The notes under the pieces are model-generated. The model was not told the DNA's origin, did no database searches, and saw only the letters and a list, made by a program, of their open reading frames with translations. A stretch of 64,000 nt of DNA from Chrysoperla carnea (Eukaryota > Arthropoda > Insecta > Neuroptera > Chrysopidae): positions 9,432,001-9,496,000 of the forward strand of contig NC_058339.1 in the NCBI RefSeq assembly GCF_905475395.1, written 5' to 3'. The translations under genes were made by a program, and so were the position numbers. Positions within the stretch are counted from its first letter, which is position 1; each line of letters begins with the position of its first letter. This document shows, in pieces, positions 47,673-57,829 of this stretch.

Positions 47673-49900
47673 AAGAACGAAACCGCAGAGCTTCTATATA
47701 CAAAGTATTCGAAAAATTAACTCAAATAATAGTAATCAGTTGCATACATTTGGTATACCTACCTAATAATTAAATCAATAAATTTTCATTAAAATTGAAC
47801 TCTGCTGGAATCATGTAATCCAACTGTTACTAATAATTCTATACAACCAAAAAGTTAAGCAATATTTTTCGATAGGCAGAAACTCTTAATGATAGATTTC
47901 TCATAAATGAACCACATACTGACTTTTTTGATTCATTCATTGCGCCATGCATGTCATGCTGTCCTCAAATATGCGTAAAGATTTCATGTTTTTTTTATTT
48001 TAAATATATTTGTCATACTTTAAAATGTTTCAAGCTTTTCCTACCTAGCTACAAGGAAAAACCCGCATTTGTCGGGAGTTTTTAAAATTTTGTAAATTTC
48101 ACTTGTCAATAAAATCGATTTTCACATTGATCAAAAAATGTATTTGAGTACTCTTAATATAATTATTGTCACATTTTTCATATAGAATCTGCAAAATTTA
48201 GTTTTATTTAAAAAGAACTATTATATATTATAAACTAATATAAATGTTTTTTATATAGAAAAGCAAACAAATTTATAGAAATTACTTTTACTTCTTAATC
48301 GATCACAAAAAAAATAAGTGCCCACTTATTTTGATTTCTAACAACACCCACTTCACACCAGTAAACCAGTTAAAAAAGATTAAACTATCACTCCTCAAAG
48401 AAAGTAATACACCCATACCAAGCAAGATAAAACAATATCAAAATGCACATTTAACGTGTATACGGATTATACAGAAAGATCCTCCCGCAATTAATCTGAA
48501 ATGAACTACGTTTCAATGAATTTGAATTAAAAAAATTCTTCAAAAACACTAATAATATTCCAGTAGATATATGCTTTTACCTGGAAAGTATTCCGAAGTT
48601 AATGAAATTTTTACAGGTTATCTGCGGATACTCTTGGATGTCTATCTTAAATTTTCGACCTCGAAGACCCTGTGCAAACTTGAGGGGAGGCCAAAAATCT
48701 AAAATTTTCGTACTTCTTTCAGTTTTTCGCGTATATCTCGTTAATTAAGCACATTTTCTATTCTATAGTTTGTTACAAGGTTGTAGAGATGATGTAGTAA
48801 AATTTGTGATGGGTAAAACGAATTTCTAGACTCAATAATAACCGAGATACAGCCGATTAAAGTAATATATAACTATTATTGGTATCATTTCTTAATTAAT
48901 ATAGGTTAATCGCCTCACTGCTACCCCTCCCGGCCCCTACCGAAGGTAGAAATGTCTCATTTTAATGTAATAGTGCATTTTTAGATACTTCTCTCACACA
49001 CAATGTAATATCACGGAGTGGGGACCCTCTCCCAGGGTTCGTTGACCAAAATTATTGTTTTGATTTGCAGTTTTCATTTTTTTTTTTTTTTTGCTTTCGT
49101 TTAACCCAAAGTTTATAACAGTTTGAACTAGTATAAGTCCAAAATAAATCTGTTGTATAGGAATTGGTCTTGTCCCTATACAGTCTAAACTGTAGGACTC
49201 GGGTTGCATCCTCGGTATCAGAGCCAAATATAGAATCTTGTTCTTACAAATGATGATGATTCTTAAATTACGGAAATAAAAACCAAACAATTAAAAGTGT
49301 AAAGAAAGTGACCCTTCAATTTTTACAGTTTCTTCTGGGTCAGGAGTGGCAAACCTTTATGGATCAACGTGCCATTTTTTCAAAGGAAATATTTAATGAG
49401 GCCATAGAGTTCCCGTATTATAATTTTGTCAACGAAATTTACTATTATGCTATGCGTCAACAAACTATCTAGCTCACAATCACTTGCGTTCGTTCGTAAT
49501 ATGTACTTTATAGTAAACTTTGTCATCGGTGGCGTGCTCCAAATATTTTGTTGCGTGCCATTGGTTCACCATCCTTTCCCTAGGTTATTAATTGGCCCTA
49601 GCTGTTAAGTACTAATTCATAATATTTCTATTTATTTATAATATTTTCTAAAAATGCAATTCTTTTTTTCCTCTAATACTTACAAACAAATTGAATAAAG
49701 AGATAAAATTGGTATTTTTTTTTTTAAACAGTTGAATGAACTTTTTATGTTGTCGTATCGCATCGCATCGCTTCATCGTAATATTCATAATGTATTTTAT
49801 ATAAATAATAATGTATTCATTATAATTCTTACATAAATATTATAATAATTAATACATAATTATTACACTTATTACTATTTATGTTAAGTATGCATATATT
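47673..49900. other. Gene-free stretch
   Basis: About 2.2 kb. The part 48590-48960 (GACCTCGAAGACCCTGTG..., ACCCCTCCCGGCCCCTACC) is GC-richer and reads like an old element, but has no second copy here. No gene recognised. Confidence 0.4.
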
Positions 49901-50190
49901 TATACCCTGTATACTTTATAATATATGAAATATATATCAAGGTATACTAATTTTCGACCCAAGTAACGCTTAAAAATATTCATACTACGAACAAATTTTT
50001 GGTATAGGTGTTCATAAAATCATCGAATTAATCCATTTCGGATTGTCTGTCCGTTTGTCCGTTTGTCTGTCAGAAATATAACTCAAAAACGCAAAGAGAT
50101 ATCAAGCGGAAATTTTTATAGCGTCCTCAGGACAAAACAAGGGAGGTTGAGTTCGTAACTGAGCAACATAGATCAATTAAGTCCTGTAAA
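49901..50190 (+). repeat. R1 family copy, truncated
   Basis: Hairpin end and CCGTTTGTCCG-type patch present. The CAATTAACTCAG end is missing. Confidence 0.7.
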
Positions 50191-50724
50191 CCAACAGAAA
50201 ACTTTTGAGTCCATTTTCTCCAAAACTATAAAAGATAGGAAGTTGAAAATTTGCAAGTAGCTTCAACTATAGTGGTCTTGGTGAAACATTTTCAATGACA
50301 AAAAAAATCCATTCTAAAACTAAGTATATCAAATCTGAGTTTATCAAATCAATTTGTTGGAAAAGCTTTTCCCCATGAATAAAGGAATCGATTTTTCTTG
50401 CCATGTAGAAAGATGGCCAGATCTGTAACACGAAAGGTTGCAGTGGGGCACATATCTCCCACCATATTCAGGCATCAAGATTTCAATCGAGGATAGTCTA
50501 TATGAATGGTTCAAGGAACTAATTGTCCTGGATTCCAGGACACCTGGACGTTAAAGAAATTGAAGCAACGGACTCGTTGATACAATATGAATCATTGCAA
50601 ACGTCCTTTTCACCTAAGTCTGTAATTTCCATAGCAAGATGTTCCATAATTTACCCAATGAAGAAATGGCTACGACAAGATCATCTTTATTAATGGGACT
50701 TTTTGCAGGGTCTTTTGGTTTGGT

Positions 50725-51010
50725 CGACAAGCCAAGCTGTGTATAATTACAGCAAGGCCTGAGGCTCCCTAGAATACAGTTAAGAAGAGTGGAGGGACTC
50801 TTGATAGGGCACTGTCGATAGAACTACTATCTTCGTAACATGGTAATCTATGATCCCACTTGTAGGGCCTATCCCTGTATAGAGGACGATGAACCCCCCA
50901 TACATGTTATTAGCATCTGCAGAAATCTACGAGGCGTCCGACTGAGAAGCTGTGAGATTTCCGTGTGGCGCCTCGACAGAATTCTATAGCTCTTTCTGCT
51001 TAAAATAGCA
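50725..51010 (+). pseudogene. Degenerate non-LTR retrotransposon C-terminal fragment
   Basis: A plus-strand frame reads LRLPRIQLRRVEGLLIGHCR. After a stop it continues YLRNMVIYDPTCRAYP..EDDEPPIHVI. This is the GHC...C...H region after RNase H in Jockey/R1-type polyproteins. It contains stops and differs from the other non-LTR families in the window. Confidence 0.6.
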
Positions 51011-52883
51011 ACTCTCACCCGGAGGGGTCTCGACTTCAAGTTACAGGTTGTTCTCAAGAAGGAATCCTTTATAACCCAGATAAATTCTCATGGCAAAATT
51101 TGACAAAAAAAACCACATTTTTGAAACACACTATAGAAGATTTCCCATTTCGAAAAATTAATTGAATTAATCAATCTCTTTCAATTCCAACGTAATTGTA
51201 CTAGTAATTAAAACATCTTCATGGCATTCCTCTTCGAATATTTTGAAAATTATTTCATGTCAATTAATTTCATGACACAGAAAACAAACTACATACTTCG
51301 ATTGTTCAAAGGATCAGGTAGTAACACACACTTCCTATTCCTATCTAGAAGATTCTATATCAGCTGTACTTCGTTATTTTGAAACATGTCATGTCAAAAC
51401 ACTCGAGTTGACATTCGTTTTTGTTAACTTTTACATATAAATCAATAATTCTAATTTATTTTAAAATTATCTTACTGCAAAATTTTAATTTGAAATAATT
51501 AATATAATATTTCACTCATTAAATTAATAATTTCACTCAAAAATCACAGTCTGTAATATTTTTATTATAATTAGAAACTTAAAAAAATTAATTTTGCCCT
51601 AATTAAGGCACAAATTTACCTTTTAGGCTTCCAACGGCGTTTTAATACCCCAAGCATGTATACAAAAAATAACAAACACCAAAAGTAAATGTACACAAAC
51701 CCAATAATTGGGTGACAATCCTCCCGTAATTCACAACAATCACACACTTAACAAAACTATCTTAATTATTAAAGAAATTTAAACACACTTATTATAATTA
51801 AGGTATCATCTCACATATTAATGAGTCTAAGTAATGTTTATCATAATTATTCATTGTCTGTCAAAGTTTTTTAACATTAAATTACACTTTATTTTATTAA
51901 TTAAGTTAGGGTACAATCAATTAATTATTTTAAGATAAATTGAAGAATCAAAATACTAATGAGAAATTCAATAATACTCAGAAAAAACTGTGGAAATCAA
52001 AATATTAATGAGAAAGATTCGTGATTAAAGAATCACAAGCACATGATATACACATTACAGTACTTATTATGTTACATGCACCCCATGCAACGAGCAAAGT
52101 CAAACTAAATGCCATTCAAAATTAAATCTAAACATTACTTCGTCTATTTTCGTCGTGCATCGAATAGTGGGGAACTAAATAAAGTGCTGCTGAATGTATT
52201 ATTAAATATTATTTACTTTATTTTGATAAAAAAATGTTATTAAACCTTGCTAATTATAAATAAAAATCAATTATTACTCAAAATTTTCAACTTGTTTTTG
52301 GTAAATAAACATTGCATAATAGTAAATACACGCTTGTATACAGTTTACATGGAGTGTTCTGCTTGCATTGTTTGTTTCATGGAGGTTATAAAGAAGGAAA
52401 ACGATCGCTATAGAAAATATTGTCCTCAAAATATGGACAAAATAAGTGAAGCGCTGGGATCGCTAAGTTGTCTTAAAAGCGGGCTGTTGTGCGCTAATTT
52501 CAAATGATCTATCAGTGTTTAATATACGTGTATATAATATCATTCAAAGGAAAAAAACACTCATTACTATTATAACTATAGACAGATATTCCAAATTTAT
52601 AGATAATTTTATCCACTTCCGGAAGACACATGCTTCGAGCTTTCTAATATCACTTACTTTTTCGATATGTCTGCAACTCTGCATCGAGATATATCGAAAA
52701 CAAGCTTCATAAAGCCCCTTGCGATTGAAGGCAAGTGGACGAAATTTTGAGGAAAGCGCCAAGTAAGTCTATAGATAACGATCCATATGTTGGCGAAGCA
52801 GCCAACTCGAAAAAGTTTCTCCGGAATTACATTAATTTCGGAGAATTATATCCCCTTTGACTGGTGAAATACAATAGATAAGG
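51011..52883. other. Gene-free stretch
   Basis: AT-rich. The part 52265-52380 weakly resembles 53835-53940, the 5' flank of the PUSL1 gene (shared GTAAATAAACAT-like and TGCTTGCATTGTTTGT phrases), possibly an old duplication or repeat. No gene seen. Confidence 0.4.
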
Positions 52884-53435
52884 CATGATATCTGCAACAA
52901 CAATAACAACGACAACAAGAGGCGCTACAGCCCGAAGTGGGCCTTGCCCTCCTCCAGATCCACCTCCAGATGTTGCGGTCCTGGGTCTTGATTCCCCATC
53001 CAATGACTCGCATTGTCCTCAAATCATCCAGCACCTGGTCCATCCATCTGAGCCTTGGTCTTCCTCTCTTCCTGGTAGCATAGATCTTGGCGTTAAGTAT
53101 CTTCTTAGCATCCTGGCGTCTCCCATTCTCTGGACGTGCCCAAACCAACGGAGTCTTTGGGATTTGATGAACTCAACAATATCTTCACCGTCCAGGTTTT
53201 CTAATATCTCCCTGTTGTTCCGGATACACCATTCTGTCTCATTGATTTGTACCGCCCCATAGATTCTTCTGATTATTTTCCGTTCGAACCTTCTTATCCT
53301 TTCCTGATCTTCTACCGTGGGTGTCCAGCTTTCACTCCCATAGGTTATTACTGGTCGAACCAAAGTCTTGTATATTTTCAACTTTGTCGTTCTTGTAATC
53401 AGCTTGCTTTTCAAGAGCTTCACATTTGGCATAAT
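52884..53435 (-). mobile_element. RTE-type non-LTR retrotransposon, 5'-truncated and frameshifted
   Basis: Two overlapping minus-strand frames (53432-53019 and 53148-52846) together cover the C-terminus of an RTE-clade reverse transcriptase. They contain KLKIYKTLVRPVITYGSESW, the FERKI(I)RRIYG stretch, [12 protein letters not shown], and [15 protein letters not shown] frameshift separates the two parts. The 3' end is a run of TTG/TCG triplets (52895-52925 on the plus strand as ACAACAA). The reverse-transcriptase core and the endonuclease are missing, so it cannot move. Confidence 0.9.
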
Positions 53436-53948
53436 ATCTGCAACTGGTATTAAAAGCTCGACACAGCCATCTCATATGAATTTATCTCATACACGTGGAG
53501 AACATCAATAAGCAAATTGCATAAGTTTTTGGTAATACAACGTACACAACGCCAGTGAGGCACAGTAAATTCAGCCACGGGCGCTTATAGCTCGGCATAT
53601 CTGGCATCTGACTGGATCCTAAATATGCAACCAGCTATTCTGTAGTAGTACTAGAGTAGCATAGAATAATGCAACCTAAAAAAAAAAAGAGTAATAGACT
53701 AGTACATTACTTGTAAGTCTATGGGCTCGATTTATTCGTCACCGAGCAGTAATAACGAAACTGAATTCTCTCAATTCAATTTACACATTACATGACATAT
53801 AATATATTAATAAAAGTCAAAATCAATTATAACTTAAAAGTTTGACTTGTTTTGATCAATAAACCTGACTGTAGCAAACTTATTATTTACTGGAATGTGC
53901 TGCTTACATTGTTTGTCAAAATAGTTGGGTTATGTTATAGCAAAAAAT

Positions 53949-55782
53949 ATGAACAGATATTTAATTCATATGTCGTATTTAGGAACACAATTTAGGTTTA
54001 AAACTTATTAAGTAAAAAAGCATTTTACCAAAGCATCAATTATTTAGTTAATTTTTTAAATAAAATTTTAGGGGAGCACAGAAACAAGTGCCCAAAGCAT
54101 TCCCCGATCAATTAGATCGAGAAACAATACAAGGAAATTTAGAAATAGGATTAAGACGGCTGAGGCCACTAAATAAACCATTTGTTGTCTTATCTAGTCG
54201 GTAAATTTAATTTTAAAACAATCAATAAGTATCGAAAAATAAATGATTGTGAAATTCTTTTTATGCAGAACAGATACTGGAGTGCACGCGTTACATTCCA
54301 CCTGCCATGTTGATTTAGAATCGAAATCAGGAAAACCATTCGATAGTATTTTAATTCTTTCAACACTGAATAGTTATTTCAATCGATGTCACCTTGATAT
54401 TCGAATATTGAATGTTGTTCCTGTTAACAATCGATTTCATGCACGACACGATGCTATTAAACGAACATATTTTTATCGAATAGCTGTTACACAATCGACA
54501 AGTTCATTATCTCCTTTAATAGCATTTACACCTGTTGAAGAGCGACGAAGATGCCATTTTGTTACGTAAGCATCTACAATTATTCGATTTATTTCGAAGT
54601 ACATTGATAAATTGTTATTTTCAGAACTCCTCTGGATATAAACCATATAAAAGAAGCAGCTTCCCTGTTTGTGGGTAAACACGATTTTCGTACGTTTATG
54701 GAAACATCAAAATCTCATGATAAAATAACTCGAAAAAATATTGATTCTTTTGAAATTCTACCGGGAAATTCGCATATTATACAAAGTGCAACAGAATTCC
54801 AACCGGGGAGCATTCAAGATTATACCAAATATACATATTGGGATTTTGTATGTACAGCAAGATCTTTTTTACATAAACAGGTATGTAATTATTCGCTCCG
54901 TGCATGAGTTTTATTTCAGAGAGTTACCATAGGAATGACACACTACTTTATTAATATTCGTGTATGGATGGACATATAAGTCTATGAATTGTATATATGT
55001 TTTACATTGAAAATTATATTAATTTACATTTAAAAAATATTATTTATGCAATTCGTTTCTAAATTTAACGATTTCTAGTGAAATTTACTATACCATTTAG
55101 ATGTAAACAATTGAAAATTAGTCATTTTTTAAATAAAATGCATGATTTATTGCAAATTTTATAACAGCAATGCAGTAGATTTAGCTGTCCCCTCCACCTA
55201 CTATGCTCCTTATGGCACTTACATAATTTTTGTTAAGTTAGAGCCTAAATGGCCGAGCAGTTTAAGGCGTTAGACTCTGACCGTTCGTCTATCTAGACTT
55301 AGGTTGCGGGTTCGAATCCAGGCAGCAGCAGTGTGAACAATTATAATTAATAGGAGTGCAGAATTGATCACATTGTCGTCGCTTGGATAAGAACGTAGTA
55401 ACCGAATCCACCCACATCAAAATGTAATTGTAAATATGTATGAAGTTAAAATAAATAAAGACTAACAAATAATGATGTGGGTGGCCTCTGTTATAGGCGT
55501 ATATGCCAGAGAAACGGAGGTTAAACCCCATTATTATTATTATTAATTTTTGTTAAATGAGAACTTTGATTTCCAATTTTATTTTAGATTCGACGAATGG
55601 TAGGAGTTCTTTTATCGGTTGGTCAGGGCAAATTAACTTACAGGGATGTAAAATTTATGTTACAAATTCCATCAAAACATAGTTGGGATACACGTGCAGT
55701 GCCAGCTCCGCCTCATGGATTGTATTTATGTAAAGTAGAATATCGACCTGAATCACTTCACAACAATAAATTGGAACAATAA
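53949..55782 (+). CDS. PUSL1: tRNA pseudouridine synthase, PUSL1/TruA family
   Basis: Five exons: 53949-53995, 54072-54200, 54269-54565, 54625-54880, 55588-55782; 307 residues. All introns have GT..AG borders and keep frame (phases 2, 2, 2, 0). TruA-family enzymes isomerise uridine to pseudouridine in tRNA; PUSL1 is the eukaryotic member, known from mitochondria in mammals. The N-terminus MNRYLIHMSYLGTQFRG matches the family start. The catalytic Asp is in SSRTDTGVHAL, at residue 61. FHARHDAIKRTYFYRI (substrate loop), GKHDFRTF, and KQIRRMVGVLLSVGQG near the C-terminus follow in the expected order. The first 15 codons are a separate tiny exon; intron 4 carries a SINE. The poly(A) signal AATAAA (55778-55783) overlaps the stop codon. 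DUSP19 follows 148 bp downstream. No mitochondrial presequence is apparent. Confidence 0.95.
55237..55544 (+). mobile_element. tRNA-derived SINE, copy 2 (in PUSL1 intron 4)
   Basis: Perfect 12-bp target-site duplication AATTTTTGTTAA (55225-55236 and 55545-55556). Box A TGGCCGAGCAG is at 55250-55260 and box B GGTTCGAATCC at 55309-55319, a spacing that fits a class II tRNA (Leu/Ser-like) head. The body is unrelated to tRNA and shared with 37458-37736. The tail is (ATT)n. It is in the same orientation as the host gene, and the exon borders are intact. Confidence 0.92.
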
Positions 55783-55783
55783 A
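55778..55783 (+). promoter_or_regulatory. Poly(A) signal overlapping the PUSL1 stop codon
   Basis: AATAAA includes the TAA stop. It implies a very short 3' UTR if used. No other AATAAA occurs before the next gene's start at 55931. Confidence 0.55.
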
Positions 55784-55930
55784 GTTTGGCATAGTGATTA
55801 AATTTAATTAATTCTTTTCGTAAAAGAAATTTGATTAGTTTAAAATAATTATATGTTTATTTGTACTCTTTTTGATTTGCTTTTCAGTTTAACTCTGGAA
55901 AAAAAATACATGAATATTCCCTATTACATT

Positions 55931-56509
55931 ATGAGCTTTTTAGCACAATTGAAAGATTCTAAACGAACTTTAAAACATACAACAACTACAGTAACTCAAG
56001 CTGATGGAACTAGATACGTTGAAAATGGAGAATTCGAAATTGTACCACAGACGAAAGTTTCAGGATTTGTAATTGATACAAAACCTGATCAAATTCCTGC
56101 TTTAATTATACAAAATCTGTATGTAGGATCACAAGATTGCTGTGAATTAAGTGTCCTTGAAAAATATAATATTAAAAATATCTTAAGTATTGGTATAGAA
56201 CCATTTTGTAAATATTCAAATTATTGTTATAAATTTGTTGAATGTCTAGATTTACCAGAAACAAATCTAATTGATATTTTAAAATTAAATTGTTTATCAT
56301 TCATTAAAAGATGTTTGGATGAAAAAGAAAATATATTGGTACATTGTAATGCAGGTTGTTCTCGATCACCATCAATTATTATCGGATTTTTGATCATTGA
56401 ATTAAATTATACATTTGAAAATGCTTTCGAATTAGTAAAAAGTAAAAGACCTTGTATTCAAATAAATTCAGGGTTCTTAACACAACTTAAAATATTAAGC
56501 CACAGCTGA
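55931..56509 (+). CDS. DUSP19: Atypical dual-specificity phosphatase, DUSP19-like
   Basis: Single exon, 192 residues. Family members remove phosphate from Tyr and Ser/Thr; mammalian DUSP19 acts on or scaffolds the JNK pathway. The signature HCNAGCSRS carries the nucleophile Cys139 and Arg145. The general acid is Asp107 in LDLPETN. Other matches are NLYVGSQD (about 62-69), NILSIG, a RPCIQINSGF stretch and a C-terminal helix. I chose the ATG at 55931 because MSFLAQLKDSKRTLKHTTTT aligns with the start of known DUSP19. The frame is open upstream to 55853, but a TTGCTTTTCAG acceptor-like site lies at 55887, so a 5' non-coding exon is possible. Length is close to the family's usual 200-220. An AATAAA lies about 75 bp after the stop. 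Confidence 0.92.
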   Translation: MSFLAQLKDSKRTLKHTTTTVTQADGTRYVENGEFEIVPQTKVSGFVIDTKPDQIPALIIQNLYVGSQDCCELSVLEKYNIKNILSIGIEPFCKYSNYCYKFVECLDLPETNLIDILKLNCLSFIKRCLDEKENILVHCNAGCSRSPSIIIGFLIIELNYTFENAFELVKSKRPCIQINSGFLTQLKILSHS

Positions 56510-56782
56510 GATGTTCTGTCGTGAATTATTATCATTTTGGTAACACAAAAAGTGAATATATAAAATCAATGAAAGTTATAAATAAATAAAATCCAATAAT
56601 ATAACTAAGTCTTATTACTTTGTTTTTGATATGAACTTTTCTATCCTTCTCTAACTACTTGTTTTGATCTTTGTCTTATTCCTATTACTTTCTTACTTAT
56701 TGTTGTTGTTTACATTTAATCATGCACACGATATATACACATTCGTAAACTAAATATTGACAAATATCTTGTCTAGTAATCT

Positions 56783-56918
56783 TAATTAAAGAGAATTGAA
56801 AAAAATACACTCGAACCAGGACTCGAACCCGGACTTCTTGGATTCATGTCAAGCGCCCTACCAATTAGGCTATTCGAGTTCTAGACACGAATGAAATTTT
56901 TTCAACTCAATGAATTTT
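56783..56918 (-). repeat. tRNA-like repeat between inverted ends, intact cloverleaf
   Basis: The core 56879-56809 folds into a complete 71-nt cloverleaf on the minus strand. It has a perfect 7-bp acceptor stem (ACTCGAA/TTCGAGT), D stem GCCT/GGGC, an anticodon stem with one mismatch, and T stem CCGGG/CCTGG with loop TTCGAGT. The anticodon loop is CATGAAT, with A instead of U at position 33. The outer flanks TTGAAAAAAAT and ATTTTTTCAA are inverted repeats. The decayed copy at 39258-39390 shows that the whole unit is mobile, so I do not call it a tRNA gene. Confidence 0.75.
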
Positions 56919-57829
56919 TTAAAATTTGTTTATCCACTTATTTATTTAAAGTGTATTCCAGTATACCAGTGCCATTTTAATTTACCGTTTTTTGACTCTT
57001 TTTGTAACCCGAAGATGGTTTTCCTTTTCTCTGCCCTTAAATGTTACTTCCTACAGTAATAATAAAATAAAATTCGTCAAAAAAATAATCTAATTTATTT
57101 ATTTATAATGAAAATTTGTTAAATGCAAATAAGAATGTATATAAACAATTTATAAACAATAAATTTGAAATTTAAATCATAGGTATATATTTTGAGAAAT
57201 TTGACTAAATACGGAGTTTTCGCAATTCGTTATTTCGAGCAGAAAACGTGGTAACCACTTATCTTTGTCAAAGAAAAAAAGATCAACGTCGGAATCTAAG
57301 TTTTAATATTTGTAAAAACCTTTATTTTGATAGCTTGTATAAATGTGGTCTCTAAAGTCATATAAATGGCCCTTCAATCGTATTTATATTTATTATAAAG
57401 GTTGTATAGTACTTACTACTTTCACTTTGAGTATCTAAAGACGCTGATACGTGACCATATGTGAATTTTGAGACTAAATTTATACAATCAAAATAAAGAT
57501 TGTACAAGTATTCAGTTTATCCCGTTAGATTCCGAGTTGAAATCTTAAGATGATTGGGCTATTAGACGTCAATAAATTGTAGGTTAAATAAACAATTCAG
57601 CAAAAGGCTCAATAAATGCAAATGTCAAGTAAGAGAGGTCAAAAAATAATGTTATTTACAATTAAATAAATTTAAGGAAACCTGCCTGTTCATTAAAACA
57701 GAAAATCCTACGTCATTTTATTTATTTCAACGGAAACAGTTATTTTAAACGATAAGTGCGAAAACTCTCCAAAGACTAAATGAAAATAGATATTCCTTTA
57801 TAACTAATAAAAAAATAAACTCATGTAAA
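56919..57829. other. Intergenic stretch between the convergent DUSP19 and zinc-finger genes
   Basis: AT-rich; no gene or repeat recognised. Confidence 0.45.

Noticed and set aside
50869..51057. 62-codon minus-strand frame
   Set aside because: It is the antisense shadow of the degenerate non-LTR C-terminus on the plus strand.
56809..56879. Functional tRNA gene on the minus strand
   Set aside because: The cloverleaf is complete, but the loop lacks U33. The apparent TGA (Ser) anticodon has no long variable arm, and the unit recurs as a decayed repeat. Listed as a repeat.
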